64,000 bases of DNA. Origin: Deltaproteobacteria bacterium. GTDB lineage: Bacteria > Desulfobacterota > GWC2-55-46. This document shows, in pieces, positions 7,871 to 16,180 of the stretch; positions within the stretch are counted from its first letter, which is position 1; each line of letters opens with the position of its first letter. The stretch lies in the NCBI GenBank assembly GCA_015075075.1, contig JABTVA010000004.1, forward strand, positions 124,001 through 188,000, read 5' to 3'. The notes below the pieces were generated by a model. The model searched no databases. It was not told the origin of the DNA and was given only the letters and a program-made list of their open reading frames with translations. The position numbers and the translations under genes are program-made.

Positions 7871-8424
7871 CTCTTTTCTCCCGCGGGGTTTTCAGGTACG
7901 GTCACGGATATGATGCCCCGGAGGTCGCCGGGCCTGTATCCGAAAGCCCTGTCGTCCGGGTACTTCTCCTTTATGAAAGCCGGCCTTGCGTCCCTGTCGC
8001 CGTGGCAGGCGAGGCAGGCCTCCTCGACGAATATGGGACGGGTTACGCGCGAATAGGACGCGCCGTCGATAAAGAGCTCGTCACGGACCTCGTTCAGGTC
8101 CTTGTCCCCGGCGAACCTTGCAATAAGCGCGGCCTCTTCAGAGGCCGCCTTGTTAGCCGGGTTCCTGTACTTTTCGGCGGCATGGCGTATCTTCATGCCC
8201 CGCGTCTCGGAGAGTTCCTTTACGCGGGCCCCCACCCTGCCGCATACATTTTTAAAGGTCTCCGGGGTTATCTCCGCGCCAGGCTCTATGAAGGCCTTTG
8301 CAAGGCTTGAGCGCATGTCAATTATTTCCGCCGCGGCATTGGAGGCCTCCTCCATCCGGGGTGTTTCTGCGGACGCCGGGGCCGCGGCAAGCAAAACAGC
8401 CGCAGCCAGAAGCTTGAAATCCAT
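7867..8424 (-). CDS. DUF3365 (Tll0287-like) haem-binding periplasmic protein
   Basis: A 185-residue protein with a signal peptide (cleavage likely near ASA-ET) and a DUF3365 domain. It contains FKNVCGRVG, EEAALIARF and EACLACHGDRDARPAF, the last giving one CxxCH site, then a GDLRGIISVTVP tail. The family is a PAS-like haem sensor or carrier domain, free or attached to signalling proteins. Here it is free-standing, secreted and paired with a cytochrome c'-like gene, which suggests a shared redox or gas-binding job. The ATG is preceded by AAGGAGGGGCC. Confidence 0.87.
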   Translation of the reverse strand: MDFKLLAAAVLLAAAPASAETPRMEEASNAAAEIIDMRSSLAKAFIEPGAEITPETFKNVCGRVGARVKELSETRGMKIRHAAEKYRNPANKAASEEAALIARFAGDKDLNEVRDELFIDGASYSRVTRPIFVEEACLACHGDRDARPAFIKEKYPDDRAFGYRPGDLRGIISVTVPENPAGEKR

Positions 8425-8516
8425 AAGGCCCCTCCTTCAAGGTACTCCAGGATACCATGAACGGGAAATGAACTTTAAGATATATGTCAGGAACCCGCCC
8501 TGGGCTTATGCCTCGC

Positions 8517-10703
8517 CTATATCGCCAATTTCGACAGGTCGGCTATGCCGGAATAGAGCTCCCTTACGGAGGCGAGGAGCTTAAGCCGGTTTCCCTTTAT
8601 CTTCTCGTCCTCCACCATGACCATGACCTCGTCGAAAAAGGAGTCTATCCTGTCCTTTATCGAGGCCAGCGCCTCGAAGGCCCCTGCGTACTCGCCGATC
8701 TTTCGGCGTTCCTCCATGACCGGGGCTATCTCAAGGCTCGCCTTGTAAAGGGAGACCTCCGCAGGTTCGGCGAGGAGCGCGGAGTCAGGTCCGCCCTTAC
8801 CCGGCTCGACGCTCTTAAGTATATTCGAGACCCTCTTGAAGGCGGTGACGAGCCTTCCTGCATCCGGGTGCGACTTGAAACCCTCAAGCGCCCGTATCCT
8901 CCTTACCGCGTCCGGGAGGTCGTACCAGGGGGCGGAGAGCACGGCGTCTATGGAGTCGTGCGAAAGGCCCTGCGAAAGGAGCTGGTTACGGAGCCGTTCC
9001 CTGAAGAACTCCAGCACATCTGAGCGGACCTCGGAGGCTGGCCTTTTAAGCTTCGGTGCAAGGAGCTTGAGAGACTCGTCCACCAGCTCGTCTATCGTGA
9101 GGCGGATGTCCTTTTCGAGGATTATCGCTATGACGCCGAGCGATTGCCTCCGGAGGGCATAAGGGTCCTGCGCGCCGGACGGGATAAGGCCGACCCCGAA
9201 GCAGCCGGCTATGGTGTCGGCCTTGTCGGCTATGCTGATGACGGAGCCGGCGATCGAGGCCGGGAGCGCGCCGCCTGAGGAGACCGGCATGTAATGTTCG
9301 AGGATGGCCGCGCATACTTCCGGCGCCTCGCGCTCTTTTTTGGCGTATACCGAGCCCATTATGCCCTGGAGCTTGGGGAACTCCCCTACGACCCCGGACG
9401 TGAGGTCGGCCTTTGCGAGCATGGCGGCCCTCCCTATTACGAGCTTCTCGAAGAGGCCGGGGTCGATTTCGCTCCGTTCGAACTTCGCGGGGTTGAAGCT
9501 CTCCGTCAGGTAGTCGGAGGGGTTCTCGCCCTCCTCCATAGGCCTTGAAAGCCCGGCCTTTGCGCCTATCGTCAGGGCGAGTGCCGCGAACCTCTCGGCC
9601 TTCTCGTATGACGTGCCGAGCCTGGCCTGGAATACGACTCCCTTGAGCTTCTCGGCCATCGCTGCAAGCGGCTTTTTTATGTCCTGCTCGTAATAGAATT
9701 TGGCGTCATTGAGCCTGGCCCGGAGGACCCGCTCATTGCCTTTCCTTACGACGTCCATGTCCTTTGCGAGCGTGTTGGCGACTGTTATGAAATAGGGGAG
9801 GAGCCCGCCCTTCGCGTCGAGAACGGAGAAGTACCTCTGGTGCTCCCTCATGGCGTTCACGACGATGTCCCTGGGCAGGTCAAGGAACTCGCGGTCGAAT
9901 GAGCCCCTCACAATTACAGGGTATTCTACAAGCCACGCCACCTCCTCAAGGAGCGCCTCGTCCGGCATGACGCTCCCGCCCGCTTCCCCGGCGGCCTTTT
10001 CGATACCTTCGGCTATGAGGCGCTTCCTCTCGTCCTGGCCGGCAATGACAAAGGCCTTCCCGAGCCCTTCGAGATAAGAGCCGACGGAGTCTGCCTTTAT
10101 CGGCTTGAGTTTCGAGTCCTCGCGCTCCGAAAGGAACCTGTGGCCGTATGTGACGCGCGAGCTCTTTATGTGCCCGTAGCTGAAATCTACCGGCTCGCCC
10201 CCGAAGAGGAGGAGTATCCAGTGTATGGGGCGCGAAAACGAGATGTCGTGGGAGCCCCACCTCATGGACTTGGGGAGGAAGTCCCTTGAGAGCATGTCGG
10301 CTATGACCTCGGGGAGTATCTTCGAGGTCTCCTCGCCCTTGACCTCCTTTATCGCCATTACGTATTCGCCCTTGTCGGTCTTTACGCTCTTAAGCTCCGA
10401 GACCTGAACTCCCTGGCTCCGCGCAAAGCCCAGTAGCGCGCCGGTGGGTTTTCCGTCCGCGTCATAGGCGGCCTTCGTGTTCGGGCCCTTGACCTCAAGG
10501 CGCGAATCCGGCTGCCTTTCATCGAGCCCCTCGACAACGAGTGCCAACCTCCTCGGAGTGCCGAGCGCCCGGACAGCGCCGAACTTGAGCTTCCTTGACT
10601 CAAGCCCCTTCTTGAGAAAACCTTCGAGCGCTGAAAGCGCCCTTGGCGCCACCCCGGCCGGGAGTTCTTCGGTTCCTAACTCGAAAAGCAGGTCTTTCGC
10701 CAT
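8517..10703 (-). CDS. glyS: Glycyl-tRNA synthetase beta subunit
   Basis: A protein of about 728 residues, normal for GlyS. It begins AKDLLFELGTEELPAG, the family start. It has MRWGSHDISFSRPIHWI near residue 180, the MREHQRYFSV segment near residue 285, and a C-terminal anticodon-binding and HD-like part ending near VMVEDEKIKGNRLKLL. GlyS joins GlyQ to charge tRNA-Gly. I chose the ATG at 10703, with GAGGG before it; a GTG 15 bases upstream is possible. GlyQ normally sits directly upstream, but here that side holds repeat elements and no glyQ is in the window. Confidence 0.95.
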   Translation of the reverse strand: MAKDLLFELGTEELPAGVAPRALSALEGFLKKGLESRKLKFGAVRALGTPRRLALVVEGLDERQPDSRLEVKGPNTKAAYDADGKPTGALLGFARSQGVQVSELKSVKTDKGEYVMAIKEVKGEETSKILPEVIADMLSRDFLPKSMRWGSHDISFSRPIHWILLLFGGEPVDFSYGHIKSSRVTYGHRFLSEREDSKLKPIKADSVGSYLEGLGKAFVIAGQDERKRLIAEGIEKAAGEAGGSVMPDEALLEEVAWLVEYPVIVRGSFDREFLDLPRDIVVNAMREHQRYFSVLDAKGGLLPYFITVANTLAKDMDVVRKGNERVLRARLNDAKFYYEQDIKKPLAAMAEKLKGVVFQARLGTSYEKAERFAALALTIGAKAGLSRPMEEGENPSDYLTESFNPAKFERSEIDPGLFEKLVIGRAAMLAKADLTSGVVGEFPKLQGIMGSVYAKKEREAPEVCAAILEHYMPVSSGGALPASIAGSVISIADKADTIAGCFGVGLIPSGAQDPYALRRQSLGVIAIILEKDIRLTIDELVDESLKLLAPKLKRPASEVRSDVLEFFRERLRNQLLSQGLSHDSIDAVLSAPWYDLPDAVRRIRALEGFKSHPDAGRLVTAFKRVSNILKSVEPGKGGPDSALLAEPAEVSLYKASLEIAPVMEERRKIGEYAGAFEALASIKDRIDSFFDEVMVMVEDEKIKGNRLKLLASVRELYSGIADLSKLAI

Positions 10704-10734
10704 TTTCCCTCTGTTCACTTAGAAGTTGCAGACA

Positions 10735-10762
10735 AATTTACCAGAGCCACGGTTATTTTCAA
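10735..10762 (-). promoter_or_regulatory. Candidate promoter for glyS
   Basis: On the minus strand TTGAAA (10757-10762), a 16-base spacer and TAAATT (10735-10740). It lies 32 bases upstream of the chosen glyS start in an AT-rich stretch. Confidence 0.5.
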
Positions 10763-10846
10763 CCTATTTTAAATAGTGAATGCAGTTAGATTTTGTTGAA
10801 ATGCGATGACCGGTCATGATTTCCGGTTTTCAGAAATGGGCCTTTT

Positions 10847-10980
10847 CCGCACTGCCGTGCGGTTTTCGAGGGTAAGGCACGCTATCCCACCCCGTGAACG
10901 GGCCCTAAAGTCGCTTCGCTCCTGACTTCCCGGCCCGTTCACGCTCTTCCTTCATATGCAGCGCTCGCCTTACCCTCCGG
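10847..10980 (-). repeat. Structured repeat element, copy A3
   Basis: Outer arms GAGGGTAAG (10868-10876) and CTTACCCTC (10969-10977) pair perfectly. Inner arms at 10894-10904 and 10932-10942 pair perfectly (GTGAACGGGCC type). The end hairpin at 10847-10862 reads CCGCAC-GGCA-GTGCGG on the minus strand. The 508-base gap between glyS and the receiver-PilZ gene holds this copy, B2, and a 12-bp palindrome ATGACCGGTCAT at 10806-10817; no gene is seen. Confidence 0.8.
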
Positions 10981-11025
10981 TGTTTGTTGAAAAACAAAAT
11001 CTTCTGTTTTGTTTCATAAATAACC

Positions 11026-11175
11026 CGGCATAAGGCGGAGCGAACATAGGGATGGAGGAGGGCGGGCGAGGCGGGGCAGCAGGAGCGAGGCCAAAGGCCG
11101 AGCGACATAAGGGCCGAGCCCGGAGGAAGGAGGAGGAACGAGAGCGGAGCCTTATGCCGAAAAGCGCGGCAGCGC
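11026..11175 (+). repeat. Structured repeat element, copy B2
   Basis: Outer arms GGCATAAGGC (11027-11036) and GCCTTATGCC (11149-11158) are perfectly complementary and extend by a further C-G. The centre holds GGGGCAGCAGGAGCGA and GGCCGAGCGACATAAG. The hairpin GCGC-GGCA-GCGC (11164-11175) follows four A residues. It is divergent from A3 across about 45 bases rich in AAACAAA-type sequence. Confidence 0.8.
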
Positions 11176-11226
11176 GTTAATGGTTTTTTGCCGCGTTGTC
11201 TGTCGTTTTGCGCTACCTCGGGAATA

Positions 11227-11997
11227 TTATTCCGTCTCCCTCGACACGAGCGGCGGTATGAAGGCCTTCCGGCCCCGGAGGACTATGGAGATGGCGGTCG
11301 CGGGTATGGGCTCGAAAAGCGAGAGGCCTGAGGCGGCCTCGATGCCGTTAATCGCGCTTGACCATACTATTCGGCCTGTGCTCCTCACATCGAGGTGCTT
11401 GAGTATTATACGCACTGTCGAGTCCTCCTTTATCGGGCTCCCCATGTACCGTATCCTCATCCCGTGCCTGGATATGTCGGTCGTCTGTGTAAAGGGCCTG
11501 GATGTTGTCGGGCCGTCCTCGAAGACCTTGCAGTCCTCGGCCCAGCAGAGCCGCCTCTCCTCGCGCCTGTTTTCGTTCATGTCCCTGTATCTCGCGAAGA
11601 ACGCCGAGAGGTTGGCGCCGGTGAGGCTCTCGACTTTCTTCAAAAGCTCCTTTATGTCGAACGGCTTTATGATATATTTTTCATACTGCCTTGTTATGAC
11701 CTCCTGGCTCTCGAAATCGGCGCAGGTGTCCTCGGTCATGAAAAGGAACCGCTCTTTCATATGGGAATAGACCTTGAGGGTGCTAAGGTAAAGGCCCATG
11801 CCGTCGAGCCCGGGTATCCGCATGCCAGTTATGACCAGGTCGAATTTCGATTCCCTGAGCTTCCCGTACGCCTCCGTGCCGCTGGACGCGACCTCCACAG
11901 CGTAGCCGGCCCCCACCAGGACCTCGGAGCAGAAGCTCCGGAGCCTCTCGTCGTCGTCCACAAGGAGGATTTTCTTTTTCTCCTGCCCGTCGTCCAT
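11227..11997 (-). CDS. Receiver-PilZ protein lacking the phosphoacceptor aspartate
   Basis: A 256-residue protein. Residues about 8-125 are a CheY-like receiver with the acidic pocket D14-D15-D16, T88 and K111 (IIKPF) in place. The position that should be the phosphorylated Asp is G58 (DLVITGMRIPG). Residues about 140-250 are a PilZ domain with both c-di-GMP motifs, RREERR (RxxxR) and DISRHG (DxSxxG). So it probably binds c-di-GMP but cannot be phosphorylated in the standard way. It stands alone, with no kinase beside it. Output could be by protein contact. Confidence 0.9.
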   Translation of the reverse strand: MDDGQEKKKILLVDDDERLRSFCSEVLVGAGYAVEVASSGTEAYGKLRESKFDLVITGMRIPGLDGMGLYLSTLKVYSHMKERFLFMTEDTCADFESQEVITRQYEKYIIKPFDIKELLKKVESLTGANLSAFFARYRDMNENRREERRLCWAEDCKVFEDGPTTSRPFTQTTDISRHGMRIRYMGSPIKEDSTVRIILKHLDVRSTGRIVWSSAINGIEAASGLSLFEPIPATAISIVLRGRKAFIPPLVSRETE

Positions 11998-12204
11998 GTA
12001 TTTTGCCCTCGGTTCGGGAGGGCCCTGGCCATCGAGTTAAGGCGGCGTGAGCTTGAGGAGGCTTGTGGAAAGGAGGGCTCTACGGGGTTTATTTTTTTGC
12101 CGGACCAGGGCTTTTATAAGTCCATATTTAAACCTTAATCTTTTAATCATCGCTGTCAAGGCGCTGAAATGTGCCTTCTCCAGCTTGAAATCCCAAGAAA
12201 CGCC
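11998..12204. other. Gap between receiver-PilZ gene and the tRNA promoter
   Basis: About 200 bases of low coding potential between the divergent PilZ gene and the tRNA. I see no repeat copy, no recognisable RNA and no convincing ORF apart from a T-rich stretch near 12090-12100. Confidence 0.4.
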
Positions 12205-12234
12205 TTGACAAGGAAAGCTTTTATTTCTTAAAAT
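12205..12234 (+). promoter_or_regulatory. Promoter upstream of the CAU tRNA
   Basis: TTGACA at 12205-12210, an 18-base spacer and TAAAAT at 12229-12234. Transcription would begin near 12241 and give a 5' leader of about 75 bases before the tRNA. Confidence 0.6.
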
Positions 12235-12316
12235 GACATATTGAGTAACGGGGGTGCGAATCATCAGCCCGCATCCGTTCAGGGCCCCCCTGCTTTGCCG
12301 CAAGTTCCACCCATAA

Positions 12317-12392
12317 GGGCCCATAGCTCAGTTGGAAGAGCCACCGGCTCATAACCGGTCGGTCCCTGGTTCGAGTCCAGGTGGGCCCACCA
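12317..12392 (+). tRNA. tRNA with CAU anticodon (elongator Met or Ile2)
   Basis: A 76-nt cloverleaf with encoded CCA. The acceptor arm GGGCCCA pairs with TGGGCCC. The anticodon arm is ACCGG-CTCATAA-CCGGT with anticodon CAT, and the T arm is CCTGG-TTCGAGT-CCAGG. The first pair is G-C, so it is not the initiator type with a mismatched end. CAU tRNAs include elongator methionine and the lysidine-modified isoleucine tRNA, and I cannot separate them by eye. The zinc-ribbon gene starts 25 bases downstream. Confidence 0.95.
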
Positions 12393-12417
12393 AAAATCCA
12401 GCCCTGGAGGCATTTTA

Positions 12418-13149
12418 TTGATAGAGACGTTGAGAGTCCTTGAAGAGATACAGCGGATAGACCTTGAGATAAAGTCACTGGGGGAAGAGGAAAAGGAATA
12501 CCTCGGAAGGATGGAGGCGCTCGGGGCCGAGCTCGAAAGGGCCGGGAAAGCCGCAGGCGCCCTCGAAGAGGAGCTTTCAGGCATGAAGGAGCAGCTGAGG
12601 GGCATCGAGGAGAGGATACGGGAGAGCGCCGAGAGGATAACGAAGGACGAAGGCAGGCTCAACTCCGTAAAGAACGACAGGGAGCTCAACGCGATAACCA
12701 AGGAGATAAACGGCGCCAACAAGTCGAGGAAGCAGGCCGAGCAGGAGAAGGCCGCCCTTATGACAAAGGTCCAGGATAAAGAGGCGGCGCTCGCCGTCAG
12801 AAAAGAGGAGCTCCGGGCCCGTCAGGAGGAATTCGACGGGCTCGCGGGCGAGCTGGAATCCAGGAAGGACGGCTGGAGGTCGGCCGAGGAAGAGAAGCTC
12901 AAGTCCAGGGACGCGAAGAAGGCGCCGGTCAGGCCGGATATAATGAGGAAATACGAGATGATCCGGTCAAAGAGGGGCGGCCTCGGGCTTGTACTTGTAA
13001 AAGACGAGATATGCCAGGGCTGCTTCACCCACATCCCCCCGCAGATTTTCATAATGCTTAAGAAAGGCACCGAAGAGATCCATTCCTGCCCCCATTGCCA
13101 CCGGCTCCTGTACGCAGAGCTGCCCCAGGCCGAATTAGAGGCCGTATAG
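12418..13149 (+). CDS. Coiled-coil C4 zinc-ribbon protein (CT398 / CdsZ type)
   Basis: A 243-residue protein. Residues about 5-180 form a long charged coiled coil (heptad-rich, with EELSGMKEQLRGIEERI). A C-terminal zinc ribbon follows, with CQGCF near residue 202 and CPHCHRLLY near residue 228. This matches the DUF164/CT398 family. The family is widespread, its role is not settled, and links to RpoN and secretion have been reported in Chlamydia. Start is a TTG at 12418, nine bases after GGAGG. The RNase H gene follows closely. Confidence 0.87.
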   Translation: MIETLRVLEEIQRIDLEIKSLGEEEKEYLGRMEALGAELERAGKAAGALEEELSGMKEQLRGIEERIRESAERITKDEGRLNSVKNDRELNAITKEINGANKSRKQAEQEKAALMTKVQDKEAALAVRKEELRARQEEFDGLAGELESRKDGWRSAEEEKLKSRDAKKAPVRPDIMRKYEMIRSKRGGLGLVLVKDEICQGCFTHIPPQIFIMLKKGTEEIHSCPHCHRLLYAELPQAELEAV

Positions 13150-13205
13150 ATGTCCTGAAGGGACAGCGCCCTCGTAACGATTCCTTAAAGAACTTTCCAG
13201 CACGC

Positions 13206-13724
13206 TTGACGTCCGGGCCGCGATCAAAAGGCTCGATAACTGAAGACGAGGCGAGGGCCATATTTAAGGGCCTTGCGGGCGAGCCGGTCCAGGAGCCCCT
13301 TTTCGCGCCCCCGCTTTCAGGGCCTTATGAGCTCCGCGTGGACGGCGCGTCGCGCGGCAACCCTGGCGAGGCCGGTGCTGGCGCGGTCATAAAAGACCCG
13401 CAAGGGAAGGTCGTAAGGGAGCTGAGGAAATACCTCGGCATCGCGACCAACAACATGGCCGAGTACAGGGCCCTCGTAATGGCGCTTACCGAGGCCGGGT
13501 CAATGGGCATACGGGACATAGAGGTATTCGCCGATTCCGAGCTGGTCGTTAAGCAGATGACCGGTGCATACAGGGTAAAGAGCGAAGAGCTTAAGTCCCT
13601 TTTCGAGGAAGCTCTGCGGCTCATGAAGGGCTTCAGGACCGCCAAGATAGTACACGTCTACAGGGAAGAGAACAGCCTCGCGGACAAGCTGGCCAACGAG
13701 GCCATAGAGCGGCGGGGGCAGTAA
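13206..13724 (+). CDS. RNase HI-family protein with short N-terminal helical extension
   Basis: Residues from YELRVDGASRGNPGEAG onward are a type 1 RNase H fold. The first catalytic Asp is in VDGASRGNPG, the Glu is in NNMAEYRAL, the next Asp is in FADSELVVKQM, and the last Asp is in ENSLADKLANEA, so the D-E-D-D set is present. It should cut the RNA strand of RNA-DNA hybrids. An N-terminal EDEARAIFKGLAGEP helix precedes the fold. The start is uncertain: TTG at 13206 has no good ribosome site, and the frame stays open back into the zinc-ribbon gene. The stop TAA coincides with the edge of a MITE-like repeat. Confidence 0.85.
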   Translation: MTSGPRSKGSITEDEARAIFKGLAGEPVQEPLFAPPLSGPYELRVDGASRGNPGEAGAGAVIKDPQGKVVRELRKYLGIATNNMAEYRALVMALTEAGSMGIRDIEVFADSELVVKQMTGAYRVKSEELKSLFEEALRLMKGFRTAKIVHVYREENSLADKLANEAIERRGQ

Positions 13725-13827
13725 AAATTGATCTTCGGGTAGTTACGGGAATAAAAAATGCTCACATATTCGCATGCTCCGCCTTTTTATCCCCGGCCTC
13801 CCTTGATTTCGGGAAATATCTCTAACA
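13722..13827. mobile_element. MITE remnant, copy M0
   Basis: Shares TAAAAATTGATC at its left edge, AATAAAAAATGCTCACATATT and GCTCCG...TTTTTAT in the centre, and GAAATATCTCTAA at its right edge with the full-length copies. Both outermost terminal repeats and about 25 bases of the left half are missing. The first three bases are the stop codon of the RNase H gene. With the hairpin repeat at 13829-13967 it fills the gap before rnpB. Confidence 0.7.
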
Positions 13828-13828
13828 G

Positions 13829-13967
13829 GTGGTTGAAAAAGTCCTTCCTGGACTTTTTCAACCACGGCTGGCCGGAATGAACCCGTCCAAGCCTTACAAA
13901 TTGCTCGGCCTGGATAGTCTTCACAATTTGGCAATCCATCCGTGGATTGCTTGGCAGGGTGTTTTTC
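13829..13967. repeat. Hairpin repeat R3, copy 1
   Basis: Begins with a perfect 16-bp stem, GTGGTTGAAAAAGTCC paired with GGACTTTTTCAACCAC around TTCCT (13829-13865), which could also terminate transcription. The part 13912-13967 contains GCAATCCA-TCCG-TGGATTGC (13931-13950). It matches, in reverse orientation, the segment 56046-56107 at the end of the GAF-HD-GYP gene. Confidence 0.75.
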
Positions 13968-14043
13968 CTGCCAAATTAGAGTTGCCGAATTCGAGTCCGG
14001 AGCGACCGGCCTTATCGGTCTTTAAATCTTCATCCGAATAGTG

Positions 14044-14049
14044 TAATAT
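14044..14049 (+). promoter_or_regulatory. -10 box of rnpB
   Basis: TAATAT eight to fourteen bases before the first base of the RNase P RNA helix P1. The -35 region (near 14018-14026) is a poor match to consensus, so only the -10 is assigned. Confidence 0.5.
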
Positions 14050-14057
14050 TAATCCGC

Positions 14058-14427
14058 AGGAGGCTGCCGGGCGGCCGCCGGCCTTCGGGCCGGAGGAAAG
14101 TCCGGACACCACAGGGCAGGGAGGTCGCTAACGGCGACCGGGGGCGACCCCAGGGACAAGGGCCACAGAAAAGATACCGCCGCCCGAAAGGGCGGTAAGG
14201 GTGAAAAGGCGGGGTAAGAGCCCACCAGCCTGCCGGGCGACCGGCAGGGCTTGGCAACCCCCTCCCGGTGCAAGGCCAAATAGGTTCCGCATCAAGGACT
14301 GCCCGTCCTTTTCCTTCGGGAGGGCGGAACGGGTTGGCCGCTCGAGCCTGCCGGCAACGGCAGGCCTAGACGAATGGCCGCCGCCCGGTTTTACCGGGAA
14401 CAGAATCCGGCTTACGGCAGCCTCCGG
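14058..14427 (+). ncRNA. rnpB: RNase P RNA, class A
   Basis: About 370 nt. Helix P1 pairs GGAGGCTGCCG (14059-14069) with CGGCAGCCTCC (14415-14425). Conserved core blocks are in order: GAGGAAAGTCCGGAC, ACAGGGCAG, AGATACCGCC, GGGTGAAAAGGCGG, GGTAAGAGCCCACCAG and GAACAGAATCCGGCTTACGG. The RNA is the catalytic subunit that trims 5' leaders from pre-tRNA. A run of seven T at about 14430-14436 follows P1 and probably ends transcription. The protein subunit gene is not in the window. Confidence 0.97.
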
Positions 14428-14736
14428 CGTTTTTTTCCAAATAAGGTATTCTGGATTTAATGCACTTGAACAAGGGAGAGGTACGGCACGCGTTCGCTCC
14501 GAATCCGGCAGTCCTGCCCCGTTCTTAAAGGGATTTAATCAGCCGCGCCCCCGTGGTTTAATAAACCGGCCTTAATCTCTCCGAGAGTCTCCCATTTCCC
14601 GTAGATGTTTTTCCGTGACCCCGGTCACGGGCATTACAGGCGATTTGTGTTTTTTTAGCGCGCCAGGGCATCGGCTCTCTCGACGCGGCCCGCCGGCATT
14701 GCGGCGCGTTTTCCTTCCATCCGTGGGCGGTCGGAC
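14428..14736. other. Gap between rnpB and the cyclase gene
   Basis: Apart from the T run just after rnpB and a small hairpin CGTGACC/GGTCACG near 14612-14628, I see no gene, repeat copy or recognisable RNA in these 309 bases. Confidence 0.4.
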
Positions 14737-16180
14737 TTGAAGATAGGCATCAAGATAAAGCTGGCGGTCGTACTCTCGACCCTCCTTTTCGCGGCCACCG
14801 TTTCCATAGGCGCGATGCTCGTATTGCAGCACAAGTCCGACCTCGAGGAGCAGCTCCGCTCCATGGCCGGGACCATAACCCACGAATTCGCGAATGGCTC
14901 CAAGATGCCCTTCATGCAAAAGGACACGCTTGGCATGACGCTCGCCGTCCAGAACATACTCAAGTACCCCGGCATACACGACGCCTATATCCTCAACCAC
15001 AGGTTCGAGGTCGAGGCGCACAAGGACGTGCTCGAGGCCGGAGGCGATTTCGTCCTCTTCGACACGGGCCTCATAATGGCAAGGCAGGGCGAGGCGGCCC
15101 CGTGGACCATAGACCACGGCGACCAGGAGTCCATAACCTTCGCCTCGCCCATAGTGTTCAGGGACACGACTGTCGGTTATACCGTAGTGTCCTTTTCGAA
15201 GGCCTTCATAAGGGAGCAGGTAAGGCGCGCGGTCAGGAGGGTGACCATAATGGGTTTCATGGCGGCCGGGGCCGTGACGCTAATCTCCATCCCGCTCGCC
15301 TCGGGGCTCCTCCGGCCCGTCTTCAGGCTCTTCCAGGGCACCAGGGAGATAGCCCTGGGCAACTTCGACTACCGCATACCAGAGATACGGAAGGACGAGA
15401 TAGGGGACCTGGTGGCCTCCTTCAACAGGATGGCATCGGACCTTAAGAAAAAGGAGATACTGAGGGGGGTGTTGAACCGCTACGTGAGCCGGCACGTGGC
15501 CGACGAGATTTTCAGGGACCCGGAGCGCGTAAGGCTCGGGGGCCACAGGCGGGAGGTATCGGTCTTCTTCGCGGATATCCGGGGCTTCACCTCCATGTCT
15601 CGGAACATGGAGCCGGAGGAGATAGTGGACCTCCTCAACAGGTACTTCCACCGTGGTCACCAATATCGTCTTCAGGTTCGAGGGCACCATAGACAAGTTC
15701 ATAGGCGATGCGGTCATGAGCGTATTCGGCTCGCCCATCAGGAATCTCTCCCACCTCGAACAGGGCGTGAAGGCGGCAATGGCCGTGAAGCTCGCGGTCG
15801 AGAGGATGAACTCACTCCGGGCCGAGCGCGGGGAGACGGCCCTCGAGATGGGCATCGGCCTCGATTCAGGCGAGGTCATCGTCGGGAACATGGGCTCAAG
15901 CGTAAGGATGGAGTACACCGCCGTGGGAGATCCGGTAAACACGGCCTCCAGGCTCACCGACCTCGCGAGGGGAGGGGAGATACTCGTAAGCGAATTCATC
16001 TACGGCAGGGTGGCGGCTGACGTGGCCGCGGAGGAGATGCGGGGCGTGTACCTTAAGGGCTTCGACAAGCCCGTTACGCTCTACAACATAAAGGAGCTCG
16101 GGCCGCGCTGGAAGGACGAGGTGGAAGGGGTCGTAAGCCTCGCGTGCAGCGTGCTCAGGGAGGAAGGCTTTGTTATTTAG
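14737..16180 (+). CDS. Membrane class III adenylate/guanylate cyclase, one frameshift
   Basis: Two overlapping frames make one protein of about 480 residues. There is a TM helix near residues 8-28, a periplasmic sensor part, a second TM near 170-190 (TIMGFMAAGAVTLISIPLA), a HAMP domain, and a class III cyclase domain. The cyclase part has VFFADIRGFTSMSR with a metal Asp, then after the shift FIGDAVMSVFG (second metal Asp) and AVGDPVNTASRL. It should make cAMP or cGMP from NTP. The frame breaks near 15648, where one extra C (TTCCACCGTGG) displaces the expected FTVVTNI. This is probably a sequence error. Start is a TTG. Confidence 0.87.

Noticed and set aside
10806-10817. Palindrome ATGACCGGTCAT as an operator
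   Set aside because: A single 12-bp palindrome beside a repeat element with no second copy or regulator nearby; not enough to call a site.
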